This document shows, piece by piece, positions 36,423-44,698 of a DNA stretch of 64,000 nt. This stretch comes from Cyclobacteriaceae bacterium. GTDB lineage: Bacteria > Bacteroidota > Bacteroidia > Cytophagales > Cyclobacteriaceae. The notes under the pieces were generated by a model. That model did no database searches. It saw only the letters and a program-made list of their open reading frames with translations, and was not told the DNA's origin. The DNA is taken from NCBI GenBank assembly GCA_022842845.1, contig JALHOT010000002.1:310001-374000 (forward strand), read 5' to 3'. A program made the position numbers and the translations under genes. How positions within the stretch are numbered: position 1 is the first letter of the stretch; every line of letters starts with the position of its first letter.

Positions 36423-38210
36423 ATGGCAAAGAAATCGAGGGAGGCATTGAGCGAAGAGGAAAAACGCCCCATCACTAAAACTACACTGAAGAAGCTGCTT
36501 GGCATTTTTAAGTTTCTGGCTCCCTACAAGAGTACTTTTATCATAGGCTTGATTTGTTTAATGCTGTCGAGTGTCATGCTAATGGCTTTTCCTTTCTTTG
36601 CGGGCAAGTTACTGGACGTGGCAAGTGGAAAGTCTGTGCCCTATTTCAACAGCATTAATACTATTGCGCTTTTATTGATGGGCATTTTGGTAGTGCAAAG
36701 TATTTTTTCTTTCACGCGTGTTTACACCTTTGCTATTGTAAGTGAGCGTTCGCTGGCAGATGTTCGCAATGCTGTCTACAAAAAAATTATCTGGTTGCCA
36801 CTTACATTTTTTGATAACAGAAGAGTGGGAGAATTAACCAGCCGCATAACCTCTGATGTGGTTATCCTGCAAGACACATTTACCGTAACACTGGCTGAGC
36901 TAATCAGGCAGGTACTTACATTAATTATTGGTATTGGGGTTATTTTTTATTTCGCCCCCAAGCTCACGGTTTTCATGCTGCTGACTTTCCCGGCTATTAT
37001 TTTATTGGCTTTAGTATTTGGCAAAGCCATTCGTAAATTTTCTAAGCAAGTGCAGGATACACTGGCCGAAGCCAATGTGATTGTAGAAGAATCGCTACAA
37101 GCCATAACTGTAGTGAAAGCTTATACCAACGAATGGTTTGAAGCGAACCGCTATAAAAAAGCTCTTGATCATGTGATTGACATTGCTCTACGTTCTGCCC
37201 GCTATAGAGGTTTATTTATATCCTTTGTCATCTTCGCATTGTTTGGTGGTATTGTAGCTGTAGTGTGGTACGGAGCTACGCTCGTACAAAGCGGTGAAAT
37301 TACTATTGGCGATTTACTATCCTTCGTGTTGTACACCACTTTTATTGGCGGCTCTATTGCCGGCCTTGGTGATATTTACGCGCAGATTCAGCGCTCTATT
37401 GGTGCTTCAGAACGCATGCTTGAAATCATTGAACAAAATGATGAAAAAGAAGATCCGGTACATCCTTTGAAATTGAAAGGTGATATTTCTTTTAATGAGG
37501 TTAGTTTTTCATACCCCAGCAGAGCAGATTACCAGGTGCTTCACAAACTTAATCTTCGTATTCAGTCTGGAGAAAAAGTAGCCCTTATTGGGCAAAGTGG
37601 TTCTGGAAAATCTACGATCATTAATCTCTTGATGCGCTTCTACCCTTTGTCGCAAGGTAAGATTGTGGTGGATGGTCTCGATAACACCAGTTATAATTTA
37701 ACGGCCTATAGAAACAACATCGGTGTAGTGCCCCAGGAAGTTATTTTGTTTGGAGGCACAATTCAGGAAAACATTGCCTATGGCAAGCCAGGCGCAAGTG
37801 AGGCGGAAGTAATAGCAGCTGCACGCAAAGCCAACGCCTACGAATTTATAGAGCGTTTCCCTGATGGATTGCAAACCATGGTGGGTGAACGTGGAGTAAA
37901 ACTTTCGGGTGGGCAAAGACAGCGCATAGCCATTGCCAGGGCTATATTACGCGACCCTGCCATCTTAATTCTCGATGAAGCAACCAGCTCGCTGGATGCA
38001 GAAAGCGAAGTATTGGTACAAGAAGCACTGGAAAAACTAATGGAAGGCAGAACAACACTAATTATTGCGCACAGGCTAAGCACTATTAGAAAGGTTGACA
38101 GGATATTTGTTATTAAGGAAGGCAAGTTGGCGGAGACTGGTTCACACGCTGAACTAAGCCAGCAGCAAAATGGTATTTATAGTAACTTGCTCAAGCTGCA
38201 ATTACAATGA
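36423..38210 (+). CDS. ABC exporter, fused permease-ATPase (MsbA-like)
   Basis: A 595-residue half-transporter: six membrane helices (residues ~35-315) and an ATPase domain with Walker A GQSGSGKST near residue 385, Q-loop VPQEVILFGG, signature LSGGQRQR near residue 493 and Walker B ILILDEATSSLD. The ATPase N-terminus reads ISFNEVSFSYPSR. Lipid or drug export is inferred from the MsbA/MDR class. Its stop overlaps the fur-family ATG by four bases (ATGA). Confidence 0.92.
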   Translation: MAKKSREALSEEEKRPITKTTLKKLLGIFKFLAPYKSTFIIGLICLMLSSVMLMAFPFFAGKLLDVASGKSVPYFNSINTIALLLMGILVVQSIFSFTRVYTFAIVSERSLADVRNAVYKKIIWLPLTFFDNRRVGELTSRITSDVVILQDTFTVTLAELIRQVLTLIIGIGVIFYFAPKLTVFMLLTFPAIILLALVFGKAIRKFSKQVQDTLAEANVIVEESLQAITVVKAYTNEWFEANRYKKALDHVIDIALRSARYRGLFISFVIFALFGGIVAVVWYGATLVQSGEITIGDLLSFVLYTTFIGGSIAGLGDIYAQIQRSIGASERMLEIIEQNDEKEDPVHPLKLKGDISFNEVSFSYPSRADYQVLHKLNLRIQSGEKVALIGQSGSGKSTIINLLMRFYPLSQGKIVVDGLDNTSYNLTAYRNNIGVVPQEVILFGGTIQENIAYGKPGASEAEVIAAARKANAYEFIERFPDGLQTMVGERGVKLSGGQRQRIAIARAILRDPAILILDEATSSLDAESEVLVQEALEKLMEGRTTLIIAHRLSTIRKVDRIFVIKEGKLAETGSHAELSQQQNGIYSNLLKLQLQ

Positions 38211-38617
38211 GTCACTCTGATCATTTATTGAAAAATTTTGACCTCCGCTCTACACCAGGGCGGCAAGAGGTGCTGCAGATTTTTTTAAAGAACAGCCATG
38301 CACTGTCACATGGTGATATTGAGCGTTCCATGCCGAAGGATTTTGATCGGGTTACCCTATACAGAACCCTAAAAACTTTTTTGGACAAAGGCCTTGTACA
38401 TAAAGTACTTGACGATGAGGGAGGGCTTAAATATGCCCTTTGTAACAATAATTGCAGCACCCAAGGCCACCACCACAACCACGTGCATTTTAAATGTACT
38501 ATTTGTGGCCAAACTAGCTGTTTAGACGTTGAAATTCCGGGCATTAAACTACCCAAGGGCTATAAATCGGTAGAGACAAATCTGCTTATTCAAGGAACCT
38601 GCGTCAATTGCGCGTAA
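38207..38617 (+). CDS. Fur-family transcriptional repressor
   Basis: A 136-residue metalloregulator. The N-terminal winged helix contains LRSTPGRQEVLQIFLKN and the recognition helix in DFDRVTLYRTLKTFLDKGL. The C-terminal domain has a His-rich segment (HHHNHVHF) and two CxxC pairs (CTICG and CVNC) forming the structural zinc site. Fur versus Zur cannot be decided from sequence. Dyads near the TonB receptor genes (51.7 and 54.2 kb) and feoAB (47.1 kb) are candidate targets. It is coupled to the ABC exporter. Confidence 0.88.
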   Translation: MSHSDHLLKNFDLRSTPGRQEVLQIFLKNSHALSHGDIERSMPKDFDRVTLYRTLKTFLDKGLVHKVLDDEGGLKYALCNNNCSTQGHHHNHVHFKCTICGQTSCLDVEIPGIKLPKGYKSVETNLLIQGTCVNCA

Positions 38618-38665
38618 AGCAGGTTACCTTTAAACACCTACGGTATAAATCGCCCGTGTAAGTTT

Positions 38666-38692
38666 TTGGGTTAAAAATATATTCGTATTTTG
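38666..38692 (+). promoter_or_regulatory. Possible terC promoter
   Basis: TTG (38666-38668), 17-base spacer and TATTTTG (38686-38692, one base shorter than TAnnTTTG) lie 64 bases before the terC start. Confidence 0.35.
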
Positions 38693-38755
38693 GCATCTTC
38701 GGGCTTTTCACGTGATCGAGATTACCCAGAAATTGGTTGATTTAAACGCAATACA

Positions 38756-39751
38756 TTGCAGTCTATAGCGAGCTTTTTATTCTTCTCCATTTTTGGAGAT
38801 AGCAACGGTGCTGAAACCATCCTTTTTGGGGCCTTTGGCTTGGTAATCGCCATTTTTTTGGCGCTTGACCTTGGCCTGTTTCACAAAACTGCCAGGAAAA
38901 TCACAACCAAATCCGCTCTTTACCAAAGCATCTTTTGGGTAATTGTTGCCACTATTTTTGGTGTGTTTATCTATCTCTATGATGAATCGGGCTCAACCGG
39001 CATGATGGAGTATTTCTCTGCCTACTTAACAGAGTATGCCCTATCGGTAGATAATATTTTCGTTATACTTCTCATTTTAAAATACTTTCAGGTTAAGGAA
39101 GAGTATTATCACAAGGTGCTGTTCTGGGGCATTTTAGGCGCTGTGGTTTTCAGGGCTGTCTTCATTTTCGTAGGTGCATTACTTATTCACCAGTTCCATT
39201 GGATTTTATATGTATTTGGTGTTTTCCTTATTTACTCTGGAATCAGAATTTATTTTGAAGATGATGATGAGAAGATAGAGCCTGAAAAGAACCCTATTCT
39301 TAGGCTTTGCAAAAAATACTTGCCTATGGCTAAAGGAGAACATGGCGATAGCTTCATGGTTAAAGAAGGCGGCAAGTGGGTTTTTACCTCTCTGTTCCTG
39401 GTGATTATCCTAATTGAAACAACTGACTTGATCTTTGCAGTAGACTCAATACCTGCAGCTTTTGCTATTTCTCAAAATGAGTTCATCATTTACACCTCGA
39501 ATATATTTGCTGTGATGGGACTTCGTGCTATGTTCTTCTTGTTATCAGGCGTTATTGATAAGTTTTATCTGCTGCAGAAGGGGCTTTCGATCATCTTATT
39601 CTTTATTGGCGCTAAAATGCTGTTAGATATTTGGGATGTTCATTTGCCACCACTACTCTCCTTCACAGTAATCATTGCCACGTTAACCATGGCCATTGTT
39701 TTCTCTGTCTTGATCCCTAAGGCTAAGGAAGCTTCTTTAGATGATGAATAG
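38756..39751 (+). CDS. TerC-family membrane protein
   Basis: A 331-residue integral membrane protein with about eight to nine helices and the TerC signatures EYALSVDNIFVI near residue 100 and ETTDLIFAVDSIPA near residue 222. The acidic residues in these two motifs (D of VDN and D of AVDS) are the likely metal site; the family is linked to manganese efflux and tellurite resistance. The start is TTG 38756; no ATG precedes the first helix and a stop lies six codons upstream. It converges on the LETM1-related gene with 15 bases between stops. Confidence 0.88.
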   Translation: MQSIASFLFFSIFGDSNGAETILFGAFGLVIAIFLALDLGLFHKTARKITTKSALYQSIFWVIVATIFGVFIYLYDESGSTGMMEYFSAYLTEYALSVDNIFVILLILKYFQVKEEYYHKVLFWGILGAVVFRAVFIFVGALLIHQFHWILYVFGVFLIYSGIRIYFEDDDEKIEPEKNPILRLCKKYLPMAKGEHGDSFMVKEGGKWVFTSLFLVIILIETTDLIFAVDSIPAAFAISQNEFIIYTSNIFAVMGLRAMFFLLSGVIDKFYLLQKGLSIILFFIGAKMLLDIWDVHLPPLLSFTVIIATLTMAIVFSVLIPKAKEASLDDE

Positions 39752-39766
39752 ATGTTTTTCTTATTG

Positions 39767-41032
39767 TTAAACCTCAGTTTCTCCAAAAACATTTTTAGGT
39801 AGGATCTTTAACAAAATGGGTAGGGTAAGAAATTTCTGAGGTAGCGAAACGATTACGAAAGTTGGCACCGTATGCAGCATTTTGATCAGTAGTTCGCGCA
39901 TTTTTTCCTGTTCTGCTTGATTCAACTCAGCAGATCTTGACTTTTTTAAAAGCTCACCGAGTTCTTCATTGTCTTGAATTTCCCTTTGCAAACGGCTTTT
40001 ATTCTTCTCGGCAATTCTTGAAACCCTATTAATAAAATGCTCGCTTACCAGCTGATAGTCTTGTTTATTTTGTAGGTATTCAAGCTGCTCCCAGTGCTCA
40101 AGCACAAAGCCCTCAATGGCAATCAGGCTGTTTTCAAGATCTTCATCGTTAAATCCAAGGTATTCGCTAAAGCGTTTTAAGAAATCTTCTTCTTGTTTTT
40201 CGACCCTGCGGTCGGCCCACATAGTGAGTATAGAAATTTCTAAGAAGAATTTTTTCAGGATCCACGAATTTTCTGAAGGCAAATTGATCTCAGAAATATC
40301 TATGCCTTTTTCAAAAATCGCAATGGCTTCTTTGCGTTTATCGCTCGACAGGTCTGTGCTTTGAATGAATAACTCAAGCAATCGCTTTTCCTCAAACTCT
40401 ACCTTTTTATTGGCATGAGCAGAAGCGGCAATTACTTTAACAACAGAAAAGCGTAGCTCATCACGTTCGTACCTGAAAAAGTCTGAAACGATTTTATCTG
40501 CATTGGTGTGTATCCACTGACCAAAAATGAAAACATCTAAGAAGAGCAGGCTGTTATGAAAAAAGTGAGACCAAAAATTTCCCTTAAAGTCAGCCGTCTT
40601 ATCAATTCTTTTTTCCAAAATTTTCTCAGCAAGCTCCAAGGGAGTCTTCTTGCGACCAAATAATGTTTTTGATGGTGTGGCTAACTCAGGAAAAATGTTG
40701 TTGTAAAAATTACCAATATTCTCAAGCGTTTTCACAATCACTTTAGAAAACTCATCCGGGGTTGAGATGGGTTTGTCGTGATACAACAGTGAACTGCTAA
40801 TAAGACTTTCTGCCAATAGAATTTTCATTCTATCTTTTTCGGAGAGATTTTCATCAATATTACCCTCGAGCTGCAAGCCATGTCCGTACATTAAGCCTGT
40901 TGGCTGTAAAATCCTATAGAGCGAGTGTTCAGGATGAGATGATTTACTTTTAGTTTTTGCAGTCAGATCTTTTAACAAGTCCTTACGGAATGCCAAATAA
41001 TCTTCAAGCCATCCTTTTTCAAGTGTTTTCAT
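39767..41032 (-). CDS. LETM1-related protein with TerB-like middle region
   Basis: A 421-residue, mostly helical protein. A middle stretch (about residues 190-300; VVKVIAASAHANKKVEFEEKR and EISILTMWADRRVEKQEEDFL in parts) resembles TerB-like helical repeats. The C-terminus (about 360-415; MHTVP-type HTVPTFVIVSLPQKFLTLPI followed by LLKILPKNVF) resembles LETM1. Comparable proteins of the phylum are called LETM1-related biofilm-associated. No signal peptide is seen. The neighbouring TerC gene makes a link to cation balance plausible, but this is inference. Confidence 0.7.
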   Translation of the reverse strand: MKTLEKGWLEDYLAFRKDLLKDLTAKTKSKSSHPEHSLYRILQPTGLMYGHGLQLEGNIDENLSEKDRMKILLAESLISSSLLYHDKPISTPDEFSKVIVKTLENIGNFYNNIFPELATPSKTLFGRKKTPLELAEKILEKRIDKTADFKGNFWSHFFHNSLLFLDVFIFGQWIHTNADKIVSDFFRYERDELRFSVVKVIAASAHANKKVEFEEKRLLELFIQSTDLSSDKRKEAIAIFEKGIDISEINLPSENSWILKKFFLEISILTMWADRRVEKQEEDFLKRFSEYLGFNDEDLENSLIAIEGFVLEHWEQLEYLQNKQDYQLVSEHFINRVSRIAEKNKSRLQREIQDNEELGELLKKSRSAELNQAEQEKMRELLIKMLHTVPTFVIVSLPQKFLTLPILLKILPKNVFGETEV

Positions 41033-41081
41033 GCTGCGCGTTGGGGATAAGTAATCTAAGTTAAAGATTTCTTCGGATAAT

Positions 41082-41597
41082 TTACTTGATCACCTCTCTC
41101 CACCCTTTGGTTTCAAGGTTTTGCGCAGCCTCTTCGACCTTGTGTTTGAGCGTTTGCTTAAAATTTTCAAGGCGTTGTGAAAGACCTTCATCTGAGGTTG
41201 CCAAGATCTGGGCTGCCAGTATACCGGCATTGCGGGCACCATCTAAAGCAACGGTTGCCACAGGTACCCCAGCGGGCATTTGCAGAATAGACAGTACAGA
41301 ATCCCAACCATCAATGGAGTTGGAAGACTTCACAGGAACCCCTATTACTGGTAAAGTTGTGATGGAGGCAACCATACCAGGCAAGTGCGCAGCACCTCCT
41401 GCCCCTGCAATAATTACTTTCATGCCCTTGCTTTTGGCCTGTTGCGCAAACTCAACCATGCGTAATGGTGTGCGGTGGGCCGATACAATGGTGAGGTCAT
41501 AGGGTACTTTTAGGTCATCAAGTACTTCAGCTGCTTCTTTCATAATTCGCAAGTCAGACTGACTGCCCATGATGATACCAACGCTTACTTGTGTCAT
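41082..41597 (-). CDS. purE: 5-(carboxyamino)imidazole ribonucleotide mutase PurE
   Basis: Class I PurE, which moves the carboxylate from N5-CAIR to C4 in purine synthesis. The 171-residue protein has GIIMGSQSDLRIMKEA at the start, SAHRTP near residue 40, and IIAGAGGAAHLPGMVAS near residue 66. It overlaps the upstream purK stop by four bases and both act in sequence. Confidence 0.97.
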   Translation of the reverse strand: MTQVSVGIIMGSQSDLRIMKEAAEVLDDLKVPYDLTIVSAHRTPLRMVEFAQQAKSKGMKVIIAGAGGAAHLPGMVASITTLPVIGVPVKSSNSIDGWDSVLSILQMPAGVPVATVALDGARNAGILAAQILATSDEGLSQRLENFKQTLKHKVEEAAQNLETKGWREVIK

Positions 41598-42730
41598 GCA
41601 ATCACTTTTAAAGTTTGTTTTACTATCAATGTTTTTTCTTTCAGTCTTTCAATATCACTGTCTACAATGGTTACATGGCCCATCTTGCGATATGGTTTTG
41701 TAAGCTGTTTTCCATAGAGATGAACATGCACACCTGAAATTTGCGCTATTGAGTCAAAGCCTTCATATCGCGCAGGGCCCTCGTAACCATCTTCACCCAA
41801 TAGATTTACCATGGCACTGGGTAGTAAAGTATTACAGGCACCAAGAGGTAAATTGAAAATAGCGCGGAGGTGTTGTTCATACTGAGAAGTAACGTTTGCC
41901 TCTATGCTTTGATGCCCGCTGTTGTGAGGTCTTGGCGCCACTTCGTTTACTAACACCTCACCGTTTTTAGTTACAAACATTTCTACCGCCAGTAACCCTA
42001 CCATGTTCAATGACTTGATTACCTTTCGGGCGATTCGATCCGCCTCCTGTAATACATTACCAGCTAAATAGGCCGGAGCAAAGAGATACTCCACCAAATT
42101 TTTTTCTGGATGGAAAACCATTTCCACAGCGGGATAAGAAACAATATCTCCTTTTTCGTTTCGTGCTACGATAACAGCTATTTCTTTTTCGAAATGTATA
42201 AGCTTTTCTAATAGACCAGGGGTATCAAAAGCCTTAGGCAAATCGCTGGAGGTGCGGAGTATTTGTACGCCACGCCCATCATAACCTTCTTTACCTAATT
42301 TATTTACAGCTGGCAAGAAGTTTTGATTGGTGATCACTTCTTCCTTAGAATTGACAAGAATGAAGGGGGCCGTTGGAATCCGGTATTCTTCAAAAAATTT
42401 CTTTTGTGTGCGTTTGTCTTGAATTAACTCAATTACTTCAGGTTGAGGAAAAACTTGCTTCCCCATGTTAACAAGTTCCTTAAGGGCCTGTGTGTTTACG
42501 TTCTCTATTTCTATTGTAATGATGTCGCAGTCTTTACCGAAATTCAGTACTGTGTCATAGTCGGTTAGTTTCCCAACTGTAAAATCTTTGATGAAGGAGC
42601 ACGGGGCTGCTTTGTCCGGATCGAGTACAGCAATACTTATATTAAAATCGATGGCAGATTGAATAAGCATGCGACCCAACTGGCCCCCGCCTAATATGCC
42701 TAACTTTTTTTTGTTAAACTGATTTTGCAT
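41594..42730 (-). CDS. purK: N5-carboxyaminoimidazole ribonucleotide synthase PurK
   Basis: An ATP-grasp enzyme that makes N5-CAIR from AIR, bicarbonate and ATP. In 378 residues the opening GILGGGQLGRMLIQSA is at 13-28, the ATP-grasp glycine loop KEGYDGRGVQ near residue 147, and NEVAPRPHNSGHQSIEA near residue 265. It directly follows the HEAT/cyclophilin gene, whose stop ends at the base before its start codon. Confidence 0.96.
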   Translation of the reverse strand: MQNQFNKKKLGILGGGQLGRMLIQSAIDFNISIAVLDPDKAAPCSFIKDFTVGKLTDYDTVLNFGKDCDIITIEIENVNTQALKELVNMGKQVFPQPEVIELIQDKRTQKKFFEEYRIPTAPFILVNSKEEVITNQNFLPAVNKLGKEGYDGRGVQILRTSSDLPKAFDTPGLLEKLIHFEKEIAVIVARNEKGDIVSYPAVEMVFHPEKNLVEYLFAPAYLAGNVLQEADRIARKVIKSLNMVGLLAVEMFVTKNGEVLVNEVAPRPHNSGHQSIEANVTSQYEQHLRAIFNLPLGACNTLLPSAMVNLLGEDGYEGPARYEGFDSIAQISGVHVHLYGKQLTKPYRKMGHVTIVDSDIERLKEKTLIVKQTLKVIA

Positions 42731-44650
42731 TTACTTTGAATCAAGGCTTAAAATTTCTACACTAATTATTTTATCGCCAACACCGATGGCATTTACCACA
42801 TCCATACCGCTGAGCACTTCAGCAAAAATTGTGTACCGACCATCCAGGTGTGGCGTGGGTGAATGGGTTATGAACCATTGTGTTCCCTCAGTGTCTTTTC
42901 CAGCTGAAGCCATACCTATCGATCCTTCCGTGTATCTACGTGCAGAAAACTCCGAACGAATCGAATAGTCTTCACTACCGTATCCATCGCCCCGGTTACA
43001 CCCGGCTTGTATTACAAAGTTTGGAACAACTCGATGGAAATATTTTTGATGATAATATTGCTGATTGGCCAGCTGTACAAAATTAGCTACGGATCCCGGG
43101 GCCTCGTCAACAAGCAATGCAATCACAATATCGCCCTTACTAGTTTTAATGATTGCTTGCTGTTGAGTTTTGATGTTTTTAACCAATGACCAATTGATAG
43201 CGTGATTAAACTCATTCTTAATTTCAATAGCAGGTCTCCCCTCCAAATACGCCAAGGCTGCCTCCACAGGCTGCAATGATTCATTGTCTTTTGGAAGGGA
43301 TAGTTTCATTTTTGCTTCTCTTAAAAAGTCAAGGTTCTTAATCAGAGGTTTGAATTGTTTTGTACTATCACCCAGTACTTGTGCTACAATGCCAATGACG
43401 GCTGCATCGCCTTCCTTTAGGGCCAACTGATACCAATTCAAAAAGATTGCTTTCTGATTTTCGGTAAAATCTTTGGCGTTGTTACAGGCTACCATAGCAC
43501 TTGCTGCAGCAGAAACTATCAAGGGCTCTTGACTTTCGATTAATTCATTACCAATAAATGCCACCTGTTGCGCAGATCTTCCAAGCACATTTAATAGTGC
43601 GGCCTTTTGGTAAATGTTATTTGTTTTCTCGTAGACTTCTTTGATTTTATCGAATGGGAATTGTTGTGGATTGAGTGATGCCGCAAGACCATACAAGGTT
43701 GCTTGCACTCTCCACTGTGGATGATTTTCTGCCGAGCCAAGAATGCTTTCGTAAGCAGTGGAAGGAGCAAAATTGATGAAGGCTTCAGCCGCTGCTACTG
43801 CAACCTGGTCGCTGCTGTCGGCTAGTGATGTTAATAACATTCCCTGCACAGTTTCATAGCTATGATTGCGCAAAGCACGCACCGCACTTATTCGTACGCG
43901 AGGATCCCTATCACTTAATTTTTTCTCAAGCGCAAGTAAGCCATCCGTTGTTTTAAGGTTACGCAGCCCGGAAGTAGCCGCCATGCGCACGAAAACATCT
44001 TCGTCTTGAGCGGCCTGTTGCAGATAGGCTTTTTCATCGGAGAAGCTGGTCAGATTTGCACGAGCAAAAAAGTGAGCAGCCCCCAGCCTCACCTGGGTGT
44101 AAGGAGACGCTAGATTCTCGTAGGCACTTTGAACAACTACGTCATTTAAAACATTTCTCAAGGCCAGACGATACAAGCCCCATACTTTACCTTCTGCCGA
44201 TACAGAATCGATAGCGGTGTAGTTACATAATATGCCTACTTTTTCTTGGGTAAGAACTTTTCCGAGGGCCTCAAGTATTTCACGAAGCACTTCATTTTTT
44301 TTCTCAGCAAGAAGGGCAGCCTCGAGTACGCTCGCTGAAGTTTGGCCAGGAGTTTGACCAATCGAAAATGCCGCAGTACCTCTGACAGTTGGTTCACTGT
44401 CTCTTAATAATATTTTGCCCAGGGCTTCGATAGCCGTACTGTCTTGTACGGAGGCAAAGGCAAGTACAGCCGCCTGGCGATGTTTTGCATCTTCACTCTC
44501 AAGAAAAAGTAATAAGCTATCGCTTTGCCTTCTGTCCTGCAGATCGCTAATCAATACAAGTGTGTTGTCTGAAAAAGAGTTGACGATATCTTTTTTAGCG
44601 GTACAAGCGCTAATGGCCAACAAGCAGAGGAGAGATACTAGGTACTTCAA
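42731..44650 (-). CDS. Lipoprotein: HEAT repeats fused to cyclophilin peptidyl-prolyl isomerase
   Basis: A 639-residue lipoprotein (lipobox ISAC, Cys at residue 16). Residues ~40-460 are HEAT-like helical repeats (for example AVLAFASVQDSTAIEALGKIL, VRMAATSGLRNL, VRISAVRALRNHSYETVQ). The C-terminal ~150 residues are a cyclophilin domain with FHRVVPNFVIQAG (catalytic Arg), GSIGMASAGKDTEGTQWFITHSP and DGRYTIFAEV. A cell-surface or periplasmic folding factor with a protein-binding arm is inferred. It abuts purK. Confidence 0.88.
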   Translation of the reverse strand: MKYLVSLLCLLAISACTAKKDIVNSFSDNTLVLISDLQDRRQSDSLLLFLESEDAKHRQAAVLAFASVQDSTAIEALGKILLRDSEPTVRGTAAFSIGQTPGQTSASVLEAALLAEKKNEVLREILEALGKVLTQEKVGILCNYTAIDSVSAEGKVWGLYRLALRNVLNDVVVQSAYENLASPYTQVRLGAAHFFARANLTSFSDEKAYLQQAAQDEDVFVRMAATSGLRNLKTTDGLLALEKKLSDRDPRVRISAVRALRNHSYETVQGMLLTSLADSSDQVAVAAAEAFINFAPSTAYESILGSAENHPQWRVQATLYGLAASLNPQQFPFDKIKEVYEKTNNIYQKAALLNVLGRSAQQVAFIGNELIESQEPLIVSAAASAMVACNNAKDFTENQKAIFLNWYQLALKEGDAAVIGIVAQVLGDSTKQFKPLIKNLDFLREAKMKLSLPKDNESLQPVEAALAYLEGRPAIEIKNEFNHAINWSLVKNIKTQQQAIIKTSKGDIVIALLVDEAPGSVANFVQLANQQYYHQKYFHRVVPNFVIQAGCNRGDGYGSEDYSIRSEFSARRYTEGSIGMASAGKDTEGTQWFITHSPTPHLDGRYTIFAEVLSGMDVVNAIGVGDKIISVEILSLDSK

Positions 44651-44698
44651 GGCTATTTAAAGTTTAAACCTAAAGGTACAGGTTATTTAGCAACAGGT

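Noticed and set aside
38618-38755. Possible manganese (yybP-ykoY) riboswitch before terC
   Set aside because: The conserved core sequence of this riboswitch is not visible; only a weak promoter is present.
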